Of a stretch of DNA of 64,000 nt, positions 1 through 7,892 are shown piece by piece. Below the pieces are notes generated by a model. It made no database searches. It had not been told where the DNA came from and was given only the letters and a program-made list of their open reading frames with translations. The DNA is from an uncultured Clostridia bacterium (lineage in GTDB: Bacteria > Bacillota > Clostridia > Oscillospirales > Acutalibacteraceae). The DNA is taken from positions 1 to 64,000 of the forward strand of contig CALYBL010000018.1 of assembly GCA_944412495.1 (NCBI GenBank), given 5' to 3'. Position 1 is the stretch's first letter; every line of letters starts with the position of its first letter. The translations under genes and the position numbers were made by a program.

Positions 1-450
1 CTCCTATCAAAAAGAGGTCATCGCACAGTCATATCCCATCCAGCCGGTTATTCAGTTGTAACCGGCTTTCGGGCAACAAAAAAAGCCGGCACACAAATGC
101 GTACCGACTTCCCGCAAAAGGATAGACCTATCCCTTTTGCGGTGGTGGCTTCGCATTCATGTAACCGGCTTTGAAATTCAAAGTCGAAACTGTCCTTTAT
201 GCTTTTCCGACTGCCGACAGTTCAGGGCAGTTTCAGAAGCGGCGGTATTTTCTCTTAGCATACCGCAAGCGTTGTCCGGCTGAAAGCCGTCATCCCAAAT
301 CTGTGAAGAATAATATTCAGTTGTAGCCCTCAAATGAGAACAGCAATATTATATCAGAAACTCTGCTGAAAAGCAAGATTTTTAAGAATCCAAATGTCTT
401 TCCATGCCTTTAGCAAATAAAAACATTTTGACAACGACTATTCAACAGCT
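1..450. other. Structured non-coding DNA at the left edge
   Basis: No convincing gene is seen. The stretch is rich in inverted repeats: GCCGGTTA near 41-48 pairs with TAACCGGC near 57-64, and a longer pair around 111-142 has arms CCGCAAAAGG and CCTTTTGCGG with one bulge. The string ATTCAGTTGTA occurs near 50 and again near 312. Such hairpins are common in transfer or recombination regions of mobile elements, and this block precedes genes that look foreign, but no specific oriT or att match can be claimed. Confidence 0.4.
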
Positions 451-906
451 TTACTCCGTTGTTTTTCCAAGTCGCATATACAACAAAGGGTAGGGGTTTC
501 CCTGTTCGTCAAGGTCTGTCCGTTTGTAAACTTGAAAGCCCATATGTTCATAAAAGCCCTTCGCCTGCGGATTCTGCTCGTTGACTGCCAGCCGTTTTAC
601 ACCATGGTTTTCGATCCCATATCGAATCAGGCGTTTTCCCAATCCTTTTCCTCTTTCTTCCGGGGAAATGAACAGCATTTCCAGCGTACCGTCCTCAACG
701 CCCATAAAAGCAACCGGGAGCCCCGTCTCATCTTTCGCAATTATAAGATGGGCGACCCCATTCAATGCCTGCGGGACGTACTCTTTGATACTTTTGATCT
801 CACTGTCCGACAAAAACAGGTGGGTAGTTCTTACAGAGCTTTCCCATACCTCCAGCAGTCGTTCTATCAAATCCGGCGTCTTATTTGTTATTTCTACTAT
901 CCGCAT
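451..906 (-). CDS. GNAT family N-acetyltransferase (YjaB-like)
   Basis: A 151-residue GNAT acyltransferase, which moves an acetyl group from acetyl-CoA to an amine; the substrate is unknown. The acetyl-CoA motif RGKGLG lies at residues 85-90, NEQN at 109-112 and FYEHMGF at 118-124, an order seen in E. coli YjaB-like proteins. The ATG at 906 is chosen over an upstream in-frame start because AGGAG sits five bases before it. It lies alone inside the foreign left segment, transcribed in the same direction as the redox cassette but separated from it by a hairpin terminator. Ile codons are mostly ATT, unlike the resident genes to the right. Confidence 0.85.
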   Translation of the reverse strand: MRIVEITNKTPDLIERLLEVWESSVRTTHLFLSDSEIKSIKEYVPQALNGVAHLIIAKDETGLPVAFMGVEDGTLEMLFISPEERGKGLGKRLIRYGIENHGVKRLAVNEQNPQAKGFYEHMGFQVYKRTDLDEQGNPYPLLYMRLGKTTE

Positions 907-1065
907 ATCTGCTCCTATATATTGAGAATCTATTGACACAATTTTATCATAGTTGCACGGCTAAAATCAACAAGCAGGATTTGAACTCTTTGTAATCAAA
1001 AATCCTTGAATGCTTTATTTCGTTGATTTGCCGCTTGTATATGTCGAAAATCAGAAACTAAAAAA

Positions 1066-1151
1066 GCCTGATTTCAAGCCGTTTTTTAAGCATAAACTTT
1101 GAGGGGCAAGGTGTTTGTACCTTGCCCCTCGATTTTGCGTTTGAAAGCATT
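1066..1151. repeat. Direct repeat, left copy, flanking the redox cassette
   Basis: About 86 bp that recur at 5754-5841 in the same orientation with only a few differences. The shared block starts GCCTGATTT, continues through CCGTTTTTTAAGCATAAACT and a GAGGGG hairpin, and ends TTTGCGTTTGAAAGC. It brackets the LysR/redox genes, as expected of a cassette inserted or duplicated by recombination. Confidence 0.85.
1101..1136 (-). terminator. Hairpin terminator inside the left direct repeat
   Basis: Perfect 12-bp stem, GAGGGGCAAGGT (1101-1112) pairing with ACCTTGCCCCTC (1119-1130) around a 6-nt loop, flanked by A-rich sequence on one side and T-rich sequence on the other, so it could work in both directions. 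It lies just past the stop of the flavodoxin/aldo-keto reductase gene. Confidence 0.75.
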
Positions 1152-1157
1152 CTCCAC

Positions 1158-2648
1158 TTAATACCAATCGTGCTTTTCGTTTCTGTCAAGCGCATTGATA
1201 CGGTTCATCTCATCCTCGGTAAGTTCAAAATGATAAAGTTGTGTATTTTCCCTGATGTGGTCGGGATTACTGGAGCCGGGAATCACCACAACGCCTTTTT
1301 GCAGGTTCCAGCGCAAAATTACCTGTGCGGAAGACACGCCGTGCGCTTCTGCAATTTCTGAAATCACAGGGTCTCCAAGCAGTTCAGCCGTATGGCCTCT
1401 GCCGCCCAGCGGATACCAGCCCTGAACGACAATGCCTTTTTCCTGAATAAACGGGATCACGTCGTTTTCCTGATAGTAGGGGTGGATTTCATTCTGTACC
1501 AGCGCCGGGGGAATGTCCACCTGCGGCAAAAATTCTGTAAGTTCCTCTACATACCAGTTGGAAAGACCAATAGAGCGGATTTTCCCTTCCTTCACAAACT
1601 GTTCCATTGCCTTATATGCTTTCACATCATTTGTGTCGGGGTGGTGCAGCAGCATCATATCCACATAACCGATATTCAGCCTATCCAAACAGGCTTGAAT
1701 GGAAGTCTCCGGGTCTGCCATTTCGCTGCCGGGATAAATCTTTGTGATGACAAAAATATCCTCCCTTTCAACAATACCGTCGTCGATTGCCTGACGGATC
1801 GCCTCCCCGATTTCTTCTTCATTCCCGTATGCAGAAGCCGTATCAATCAACCGGACACCGCTTTCAAGTGCCCAGCGGACGGAGTTTCTGCATTCATCTC
1901 CGTGCAGGCTGTAAGTGCCGAGCCCGTTTATCGGCATTTCATAGCCGCTGTTGAGCAGCACCGTATGAGTATCAAAATTGAATACGCCGACTTCTGCGGC
2001 AGCGTTAGAAATTAGCCCCAGTGAGTCCAGCCACGCCTGTACTTCCTCTCTTGTGGTGTCTGAAGAAAACCGTTCTCCGTCAAGCCAATTCGCATTTTTC
2101 GCAAGCGAATGAAGATTCGCAGCACTGGAACCGATACCGCTGCTGTGTGAAGTACAGAACGGTACGATTGTTTTTCCGTCAAAATTATAGCTCTCTAAAA
2201 AGGTGCTGATAATTCTCGGCGCTTGTCCGTGCCAAATCGGATAACCGAGAAGCACAGTATCGTACTGCTCTATATTTTGGACGCTGCCGGAAATGGCGGG
2301 ACGTGCTGCGGGATCGTCCTGTTCCCTGTCTGCCCGGCCTCCGCTGTAATAATCCAAATCCTCATCGGTATAGGGATCTTCCGGTACGATTTCATAAATA
2401 TCTGCGTTCAGAATATCCGCCGCATACCCGGCAATCTGTTTTGTAGTGCCTGTAGCGGAAAAATATACGACTAAAATATTGTTTGCTTGAGTTTCGCCCG
2501 TCATGTTATCATCACCTTTTTCCGTATCTGCCGCTGTGTTTTCATTGCCCGAAGATGTTTCTACATCACTCTGCCTACTTTCGTTGCTGCAAGCGGCAAG
2601 ACAAAATAAAAGCATAAGCGTCAAAAATATTGCCCCGATGCGTTTCAT
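1158..2648 (-). CDS. Lipoprotein with fused flavodoxin and aldo/keto reductase domains
   Basis: A 496-residue protein with three parts. Residues 1-20 are a lipoprotein signal ending in the lipobox LAAC (Cys20), followed by a polar linker to about 57. Residues 58-210 are a flavodoxin domain with FMN-binding FSATGTTKQ at 63-71. Residues 222-496 are an aldo/keto reductase with the tetrad Asp269, Tyr274, Lys303 and His335. It should be anchored outside the membrane and could pass electrons between flavin and NAD(P)H-linked carbonyl reduction, but that is inference. The ATG at 2648 is chosen because it begins the signal peptide and follows GGAGAGG. It starts one base past the acetyltransferase stop, so the two are probably translationally coupled. 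A fusion of these three parts is unusual; a frameshift-joined artefact is unlikely because the reading frame is clean throughout. Confidence 0.88.
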   Translation of the reverse strand: MKRIGAIFLTLMLLFCLAACSNESRQSDVETSSGNENTAADTEKGDDNMTGETQANNILVVYFSATGTTKQIAGYAADILNADIYEIVPEDPYTDEDLDYYSGGRADREQDDPAARPAISGSVQNIEQYDTVLLGYPIWHGQAPRIISTFLESYNFDGKTIVPFCTSHSSGIGSSAANLHSLAKNANWLDGERFSSDTTREEVQAWLDSLGLISNAAAEVGVFNFDTHTVLLNSGYEMPINGLGTYSLHGDECRNSVRWALESGVRLIDTASAYGNEEEIGEAIRQAIDDGIVEREDIFVITKIYPGSEMADPETSIQACLDRLNIGYVDMMLLHHPDTNDVKAYKAMEQFVKEGKIRSIGLSNWYVEELTEFLPQVDIPPALVQNEIHPYYQENDVIPFIQEKGIVVQGWYPLGGRGHTAELLGDPVISEIAEAHGVSSAQVILRWNLQKGVVVIPGSSNPDHIRENTQLYHFELTEDEMNRINALDRNEKHDWY

Positions 2649-2649
2649 T

Positions 2650-3234
2650 TCAACCTCTCCAATCTTTTTTGATTTTTTTAAGTACCTTTGCAGGAACACC
2701 ACCTACAACTGTATAGGGCGGTATGTCTTTTGAGACTACCGCACCCGCTGCAACGACAGACCATTCACCAATCGTAACACCCGGTAAAACGGTGGCGTTA
2801 GAGCCGATCCATACATTGTTACCGATTTTGATAGGCGCATAGTAATTTCTTCTGTTTTCACTTGGAGCGAGGGCGTGATTGATTGTAGCCAACACGACGT
2901 TGTGGCCGATTAAGGCGCCGTCCCCAATCACGATTCCCCCTTGGTCTTGAAAATGGCAGCCGGAGTTGATAAACACATTTTTTCCGATTGTAATATTTTT
3001 CCCAAAGTCTGTATAAAACGGCGGAAACAAACGGAAAGTATCATCGACCCTTTTCCCAATTAACCGGCTCATCATTTCCCGAAGTTCTTCCGGCGTATGG
3101 TAGCTGTTATTCATTTCCATTGTGATTTTGATTGCCTCCTGATAAAGCGTATCAGCGAATGCTTCGATATCGGGAGTGCTTTGTGCGTCATCAAAATAAG
3201 AGTTTATAACGTCATCAACCGTCAATGCCAACAT
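2650..3234 (-). CDS. Sugar O-acetyltransferase (maltose/galactoside acetyltransferase family)
   Basis: A 194-residue left-handed beta-helix acetyltransferase of the Maa/LacA group, which uses acetyl-CoA to acetylate a sugar hydroxyl. Hexapeptide repeats run from about residue 80 ([20 protein letters not shown]) to 180, the catalytic His is in ATINHA, and the end [15 protein letters not shown] is typical. The start is uncertain: ATG at 3234 is preceded directly by GGGAAGG, which is too close, and a TTG at 3222 would have better spacing. It follows the iron alcohol dehydrogenase by under 30 bases and is the third gene of the LysR-divergent operon. Its role in a redox operon is unclear. Confidence 0.85.
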   Translation of the reverse strand: MLALTVDDVINSYFDDAQSTPDIEAFADTLYQEAIKITMEMNNSYHTPEELREMMSRLIGKRVDDTFRLFPPFYTDFGKNITIGKNVFINSGCHFQDQGGIVIGDGALIGHNVVLATINHALAPSENRRNYYAPIKIGNNVWIGSNATVLPGVTIGEWSVVAAGAVVSKDIPPYTVVGGVPAKVLKKIKKDWRG

Positions 3235-3261
3235 CCTTCCCAAAACCGAACAATGAATTTT

Positions 3262-4434
3262 TTACAAACACATTTCGTAAATTTTTTCTACGTCCTCCGG
3301 CCGAAGCTCCACAGGCCCGGTAATCACACCGCCCATACAAGCGTGCTGAGCCATTGCTTTGAAATGCATTTTGTCAATGTTCATATCGGAAAGAGTAGAA
3401 GAAAGTCCCAGTGTGCTAAAGCAAAAATCCGAAAGTGCGTCAATCGCTTTTTTCGCGCCGTCCATTGCGTTCAATCCCTTTTCTACGCCGAACACGTTTG
3501 TACCAAGGCGGTAAATGGCAGGTGCGGTTGTATCATTCAAAATATAAGTCAGCCAGCGGGGCGTTACGATTGCAAGGCCGTGTCCGTGCGTAATGTCATA
3601 GTAAGCGGAAAGCTCATGTTCCATTGCGTGACAGGCGCAACCATGTACGGTTCCGCCGTCCAGAATGGTATTCAACGCCACCGAGGACGCCCACATCAAA
3701 TTTGCTCTGGCTTCGTAATTTTCCGGCTCTTTCATTGCGACAGGCGCCCATTTTACCACGGTGCGCATAACGGCTTCCTGCATTTCCAGAAGCAGATCAA
3801 AGGTTGCTTCGCCCGCAAGATAGTAGTTATCTAAAACGTGATTGAATATATCAAAGGCGCCGCAGGCGGTTTGATAAGGGGGCAGCGTATAGCTGTATTC
3901 GGGATTTTCAAAAGCAACTCTCGGAATCAGCGCACTGCCGCCGAGACCGATTTTTTCGTTTGTTTCCATATTGGAAATAACTGCCCAAGCGTCCATTTCC
4001 GAGCCGGTTGCCGCATTTGTGAGAATTGCAATAACGGGCAGGGCTTCTGTTACCCACACGCCGCCGGAAACCAGCGGCCATACGTCTCCGTTTTCGGTGA
4101 GGGCAGCCGCCGCAATTCCTTTTGCACAGTCAATCGTGGAACCGCCGCCTGCGGCAAGAATAACATCTATGTTTTCTCCTTTGCAGATAGCCGCCCCTTT
4201 GTTTACGGTAGAATGTCTCGGGTTCGGCTCCACACCGGAAAGCTCAAACAGCTCGATACCGCCGTCCTTTGCAATCTTTACAATGCTGTCGTAAAGCCCG
4301 TTCTTCTTGATGGAACCGCCGCCATAGACCAGCAAAACCTTTTTCCCGAAATTCAGCAGTTCTTCGGAAAGATGTTCAAGCTGTTTTTTTCCGAAATACA
4401 CCTTGTCGGGATTGTGAAAAATAAAATCGTTCAT
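3262..4434 (-). CDS. Iron-containing alcohol dehydrogenase (butanol dehydrogenase / YqhD type)
   Basis: A 390-residue cytosolic NAD(P)H-dependent alcohol dehydrogenase of the BdhA/YqhD group, which reduces aldehydes to alcohols. The nucleotide motif GGGS is at residues 96-99. Likely metal ligands are Asp195 and His199 (FDIFNH), His273 (MEHEL) and His283 (THGHG). The ATG at 4434 is chosen because GGAGG lies 7 bases upstream; a longer in-frame start has no ribosome site. The neighbouring aldo/keto reductase makes a pairing like E. coli yqhD-dkgA, which clears glyoxal-type aldehydes. That parallel suggests aldehyde detoxification, but fermentation to alcohols is also possible. Confidence 0.92.
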   Translation of the reverse strand: MNDFIFHNPDKVYFGKKQLEHLSEELLNFGKKVLLVYGGGSIKKNGLYDSIVKIAKDGGIELFELSGVEPNPRHSTVNKGAAICKGENIDVILAAGGGSTIDCAKGIAAAALTENGDVWPLVSGGVWVTEALPVIAILTNAATGSEMDAWAVISNMETNEKIGLGGSALIPRVAFENPEYSYTLPPYQTACGAFDIFNHVLDNYYLAGEATFDLLLEMQEAVMRTVVKWAPVAMKEPENYEARANLMWASSVALNTILDGGTVHGCACHAMEHELSAYYDITHGHGLAIVTPRWLTYILNDTTAPAIYRLGTNVFGVEKGLNAMDGAKKAIDALSDFCFSTLGLSSTLSDMNIDKMHFKAMAQHACMGGVITGPVELRPEDVEKIYEMCL

Positions 4435-4449
4435 TCTTGTTTCCTCCAT

Positions 4450-4680
4450 TTATCTTTGTTTTTTTAATGCGTAAATCAAATAGTCTAAACAGTCGATTTG
4501 CTTCTGGCCTGTGTGTACCGAATCCAGCAGGGTTTTGCGGTGTTTTGAAAGAATGGGAATCATATCAAACGCTTTTCCGTTTTTTACAAACCGCATACAT
4601 TTTTCTATGATGTTTTCATCACAGCCTGCGTCGATCAGATTTTGATAGATAATTTTATAGGTATCGTGTGCTTCCGCCAT
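4450..4680 (-). CDS. Small protein of unknown function leading the redox operon
   Basis: A 76-residue, probably all-helical protein with two cysteines (Cys24, Cys32 region), many Lys and Ile, and no membrane segment. The ATG at 4680 has a near-ideal AAGGAGG site. It is the first gene of the operon read away from lysR and is 15 bases from the alcohol dehydrogenase. I do not recognise the family. Position suggests a small regulator or partner of the redox enzymes, but nothing in the sequence proves it. Confidence 0.75.
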   Translation of the reverse strand: MAEAHDTYKIIYQNLIDAGCDENIIEKCMRFVKNGKAFDMIPILSKHRKTLLDSVHTGQKQIDCLDYLIYALKKQR

Positions 4681-4700
4681 TTTTATACCTCCTTGCCTAT

Positions 4701-4729
4701 AGTATAAGAGCACAGCAGCGAAATATCAA
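4701..4729 (-). promoter_or_regulatory. SigA-type promoter of the redox operon
   Basis: Read on the minus strand: -35 TTGATA (4724-4729), 17-base spacer, -10 TATACT (4701-4706), about 20 bases before the first gene. It faces the lysR promoter across the operator palindrome. Confidence 0.7.
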
Positions 4730-4747
4730 ATACATATATTAAATAGA

Positions 4748-4772
4748 TTTCCATACTTGAAAGGTATGGAAA
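4748..4772. promoter_or_regulatory. LysR-type operator: 9-bp-arm perfect palindrome
   Basis: TTTCCATAC (4748-4756) and GTATGGAAA (4764-4772) are exact inverted repeats around 7 bases. The core has the T-N11-A spacing known for LysR-family sites (T4754, A4766). It covers the -35 box of the lysR promoter, which is the usual design for autorepression plus control of the divergent operon. Confidence 0.75.
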
Positions 4773-4785
4773 TGTGCGCTATAAT
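4757..4785 (+). promoter_or_regulatory. SigA-type promoter of the lysR gene
   Basis: -35 TTGAAA (4757-4762), 17-base spacer, -10 TATAAT (4780-4785), about 32 bases before the gene. The -35 lies in the centre of the palindromic operator. Confidence 0.75.
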
Positions 4786-4816
4786 ATAGGTGAACGCAAA
4801 ATAAGGGGTGAATTTT

Positions 4817-5701
4817 TTGGATATTCGGGTATTGCAATACTTCCTTGCGGTTGCAAGAGAAGAAAGCATTACAAAGGCAGCGGAAACCCTGCACATGACA
4901 CAGCCGCCGCTTTCAAGACAACTGAAAGATTTGGAAAATGAGGTAGGAAAACAGCTGCTTATCAGAGGGAGCAGGAAAGTTACTTTAACAGAGGACGGCA
5001 TGCTGCTTCGCAAACGTGCGGAAGAAATGATTGATTTGATGGAAAAAACGAAAGCCGAACTTTCTTCTTCTGACGAACAGATAAGCGGGGATATTTATAT
5101 GGGAAGCGGCGAGACGGAAGCCGTTTCTACGATTGCGAAAGTAGCAAAAGATTTGCAGAAAGAACACCCATTTATCCGTTATCATATTTACAGCGGCGAC
5201 GCTGAACATATCATTGAGAGATTGGATAAAGGGCTGATTGATTTCGGTCTTTTGGTCGAACCTGTTGATATTGCAAAATATGATTATATAAAGCTGCCTG
5301 TAAAAGACACATGGGGCGTTTTAATGCGAAAAGACAGTCCATTAGCGGAAAAAGAAAATATTTGCGCCGAGGATTTATGGGATAAGCCGCTTATTATATC
5401 TCAGCAAACAGTTAATAGTGACGAAATGGGCTCGTGGCTTCATCGAGATGTTGCAAAATTGAATATTGTAGCCACTTACAACTTAGTCTATAACGCCTCA
5501 CGCTTTGTTAAAATGGGGGTAGGATACGCAATTACACTGGACAAACTGATCAATACAAGTGGTGACAGCAGCCTTTGTTTCAGGCCGCTTTATCCTGTTT
5601 CCGAAGCCGGATTGTGTATTGTATGGAAAAAGTATCAGGTTTTTTCACGAGCCGCCGAACAGTTCTTAAAACAAATACAAAATGAATTTTCTGTCCAATA
5701 A
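4817..5701 (+). CDS. LysR family transcriptional regulator
   Basis: A 294-residue LysR-type regulator. The winged helix-turn-helix is at residues 1-60 (ITKAAETLHMTQPPLSRQLK is the typical recognition segment), and the rest is a periplasmic-binding-like effector domain. I choose the TTG at 4817, which gives the standard start MDIRVLQYF and lies about 8 bases from AAGGGG; a GTG at 4808 abuts that site and is unlikely. It is divergent from the redox operon with a perfect T-N11-A palindrome between, so it most likely controls that operon and itself. The effector could be an aldehyde or electrophile, by analogy with the genes it faces; this is inference. Confidence 0.92.
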   Translation: MDIRVLQYFLAVAREESITKAAETLHMTQPPLSRQLKDLENEVGKQLLIRGSRKVTLTEDGMLLRKRAEEMIDLMEKTKAELSSSDEQISGDIYMGSGETEAVSTIAKVAKDLQKEHPFIRYHIYSGDAEHIIERLDKGLIDFGLLVEPVDIAKYDYIKLPVKDTWGVLMRKDSPLAEKENICAEDLWDKPLIISQQTVNSDEMGSWLHRDVAKLNIVATYNLVYNASRFVKMGVGYAITLDKLINTSGDSSLCFRPLYPVSEAGLCIVWKKYQVFSRAAEQFLKQIQNEFSVQ

Positions 5702-5753
5702 GATCTGAAGTCTAATTTCTATGCTTAAGAGTAGAAAATTAGAGGCTGGAAAC

Positions 5754-5841
5754 GCCTGATTTTAAGCCGTTTTTTAAGCATAAACTTTGAGGGGTAAGGT
5801 GTTTTGTACCTTACCCCTCGTTTTTGCGTTTGAAAGCGTTA
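5754..5841. repeat. Direct repeat, right copy, flanking the redox cassette
   Basis: The second copy of the block at 1066-1151, same orientation. Differences from the first copy include paired changes in the hairpin stem that keep it base-paired. Outside the block the two flanks are not alike. Confidence 0.85.
5789..5824. terminator. Hairpin terminator inside the right direct repeat
   Basis: Perfect 12-bp stem GAGGGGTAAGGT (5789-5800) with ACCTTACCCCTC (5808-5819), loop of 7, then GTTTTT. It ends the lysR transcript on the plus strand and lies past the TnpV stop on the minus strand. Confidence 0.8.
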
Positions 5842-5878
5842 CAGACTCTTTTTTACGATTTTTAATATTGGTTTCAAT

Positions 5879-6256
5879 TTATGAAAAAATCACTTCCGCA
5901 TTCACGATTTCCACAGCCGCTTCACGCAGCGCATTCATCTTGCCTACCCATTCCATCGGTTGCTCGGCTTTGAGCTTTTCGAATATACCTTCACGCTCTG
6001 CCATCTGTTCTATCAACCGAAAAAACATATCTTCCGCCTGTTCGTCAATGTCGGCAAGGTAACTGTTCAGCTTACCGCTTGTGAGCAGATTGGTGTAAAA
6101 CACTTTCCTATGCTGCCGGATATACCGCAAATGCCGTTGGCCCCATATGCCTATGGTCTTATTTCCTTCGGCGGGTAAAGTGAGATCCGGCAAGTAATAG
6201 TCGCCTTGCAGAGTATAGCTAATACCTGTTTTTTCATCAATGTAATGCTGTTTCAT
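5879..6256 (-). CDS. tnpV: TnpV, transposon-encoded accessory protein
   Basis: A 125-residue member of the TnpV family known from Tn4451-type mobilisable transposons and related clostridial elements. The family block YTLQGDYYLPDLTLP followed by IGIWGQRHLRYIRQHRK and a TSGKLNSYLADID segment is clear. The ATG at 6256 is chosen because GGAGG lies 8 bases before it; the longer upstream reading includes that ribosome site. Function is not well established; it has been compared with excision factors. No recombinase is in the window, so the large resolvase of the element, if present, lies left of base 1. Its presence supports a mobile origin for the first 6.7 kb. Confidence 0.9.
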   Translation of the reverse strand: MKQHYIDEKTGISYTLQGDYYLPDLTLPAEGNKTIGIWGQRHLRYIRQHRKVFYTNLLTSGKLNSYLADIDEQAEDMFFRLIEQMAEREGIFEKLKAEQPMEWVGKMNALREAAVEIVNAEVIFS

Positions 6257-6764
6257 TTTGTAATCCTCCATTATGATTGTTTTCCCTACAAATCCAATCA
6301 TTCCGGCTGACTACAAAAGCCGAAGGGAGAGAACTTCCTTACGAAGCCTCTCCCTTATGCAGCCTTTTATTTTTACTCTCTGATTAAGTGAAATCGGCCC
6401 TCGTCAAAAGCAGGACAGCAGAGAACGCTTAAGCTGAATGTTGCCAAAGAAAGCTTTAATTTTGAAATAAAGTCAGAACGGTAAGCAAAGCCTCTCTCAT
6501 AGTGCCTTTATATAATTAAACTGTTTGCAGCAGTAGGGTGAGTGTAATGCTATGGCAACCCGGCCGCACATTGAGGGGCTAATCCGGTACAAGTGCCTTC
6601 TGTAGCTCTATGCAAGCCACCATTGAGTGGTGATTTCATGTTACCGCCGTAAGACGCATTCTTTCAGAGCTCTTGCAAGCCGCATTGAGGACGGCCTTGA
6701 CTCGGATTTTTTCCATGTTATCGCCGTAATGCACAGCTCAGAAATTTTTAGAATTTATAGCTTT
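6257..6764. other. Repeat-rich non-coding tail of the mobile element
   Basis: Contains a hairpin with GGGAGAG (6325-6331) and CTCTCCC (6348-6354), and from about 6555 to 6735 three related units built on GCAAGCC or GGCCGC followed by ATTGAG; two of these end in ATGTTACCGCCGTAA or ATGTTATCGCCGTAA. Two units form small hairpins (CACC-ATTGA-GTGG and GCCG..CGGC). No coding signal. The block ends about 30 bases before the ylmC stop, so it probably marks the right boundary of the element. Confidence 0.5.
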
Positions 6765-7058
6765 CTATTTCCAAAGAGAGCGCAAAAATTTGCCGCGCTT
6801 TGGCCGTGGACGCGGCGGCTCGCAGCCGACAAGCACGGTATCCTCGCCGATTACCTGTATTTCCTCCCACGGTATGATAAAATCGTCCTCGCGCCCCAGA
6901 AGGCCAAAGCACTTGTTGCGGCCGAATACGACGATGGATTGTATTTTCCCGGTGCACGTGTCGACCTCTACGTCGTTTATGCAGCCTATCCTTGTGCCGT
7001 CCTTGATGCATATGACCTCTTTTTCGTTGAGGTCGGTTATTCTGCAGCAGCTGCCCAT
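6765..7058 (-). CDS. ylmC: YlmC/YmxH family PRC-barrel sporulation-linked protein
   Basis: A 97-residue protein of the YlmC/YmxH family: a PRC-barrel fold with the pattern RITDLNEKEVICIKDGTRIG, then VDTCTGKI and DDFIIPWEEIQVIGEDTVLV. The ATG at 7058 is preferred because it follows GGAGG and gives the usual length. Family members sit next to sigG in many Clostridia and are thought to act in sporulation, but the biochemical role is unknown. Here it lies 54 bases downstream of sigG, presumably in one transcript. Its C-terminus is Arg/Pro/Lys-rich and directly abuts the mobile-element tail, so the last residues may have been altered by insertion. Confidence 0.9.
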   Translation of the reverse strand: MGSCCRITDLNEKEVICIKDGTRIGCINDVEVDTCTGKIQSIVVFGRNKCFGLLGREDDFIIPWEEIQVIGEDTVLVGCEPPRPRPKRGKFLRSLWK

Positions 7059-7112
7059 AGCTATTCCTCCAATACTCCGCATTAAAAGTATATGCACAAG
7101 GGCATGTCTGCT

Positions 7113-7892
7113 TTACTGCAAATTGTTTTTAACTCTGTGAAGCGCCCATTTTTCAAGGCGGGAAACCTGCGCCTGCGATATTCCTATTTCGTTTGCCACC
7201 TCTATCTGTGTTTTTCCGTTTAAAAATCTCAGCGTTAGTATTTTCTTTTCTCGGTCGGACAGGTTTACAATGGCCTCCTTAAGTGCTATTTCGTCTATCC
7301 AGTTGTTGTCGTCATTACTGTCTCCGAGCTGGTCCATGACAAAAATTGTATCGCCGGAGTCTGAATATACAGGCTCGTCAAGAGAGATGGGCTCCACAAC
7401 GCTTTCCAGCGCCATGACCACCTCCGCCTTTGGAATATCCAGCTCTTTTGCAATCTCCTCAATAGTCGGCTCCTGCTGCTTTTTGGCCATTATGCGTTCC
7501 TTGGCAAGCATGGCCCTGTACGCCGTGTCACGCATGGACCGGCTCACTCTCACCGAGTTATTGTCGCGGAGATACCTCCTTATTTCGCCGATAATCATCG
7601 GCACTGCGTAGGTGGAAAATTTTACATTGTGGCTTGTATCAAAATTATCAATAGATTTTATAAGACCTATACAGCCTACCTGAAATAAATCATCCGGGTT
7701 CTCGCCGCGCGAGGTAAAGCGCTGTATAACGCTGAGTACCAGCCTGAGGTTGCCGTTTATGAGCTCGTCGCGGGCCTTTTTATCGCCGTCCTTTACTCTT
7801 TTTAACAGCTCCTCCTTTTCAGCTTCAGTAAGGACAGTAAGCTTTGAGGTATTTACTCCGCAGATTTCGACTTTATTATAATGCACCGTCAT
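7113..7892 (-). CDS. sigG: RNA polymerase sporulation sigma factor SigG
   Basis: A 259-residue sigma-70 family factor that directs late forespore transcription. The N-terminal signature NKVEICGVNTSKL is specific to SigG; region 2 holds FQVGCIGLIKSIDNFD and FSTYAVPMIIGEIRRYLRDN, and region 4 ends in the helix-turn-helix KTQIEVANEIGISQAQVSRL. The start follows GGGAG. In many Clostridia sigG lies just after spoIIGA-sigE; here that pair is 25 kb away, so the spoIIG locus is split. Confidence 0.97.
   Translation of the reverse strand: MTVHYNKVEICGVNTSKLTVLTEAEKEELLKRVKDGDKKARDELINGNLRLVLSVIQRFTSRGENPDDLFQVGCIGLIKSIDNFDTSHNVKFSTYAVPMIIGEIRRYLRDNNSVRVSRSMRDTAYRAMLAKERIMAKKQQEPTIEEIAKELDIPKAEVVMALESVVEPISLDEPVYSDSGDTIFVMDQLGDSNDDNNWIDEIALKEAIVNLSDREKKILTLRFLNGKTQIEVANEIGISQAQVSRLEKWALHRVKNNLQ

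Noticed and set aside
532..936. Open frames opposite the GNAT gene
   Set aside because: They lie fully across a gene with clear family motifs and a ribosome site; no motif of their own.
1392..2015. 207-codon open frame opposite the aldo/keto reductase
   Set aside because: Shadow frame; composition is Cys/Phe/His-rich without family signals.
3097..4467. Long plus-strand frames opposite the alcohol dehydrogenase and acetyltransferase
   Set aside because: Antisense to well-identified enzymes, no ribosome site.
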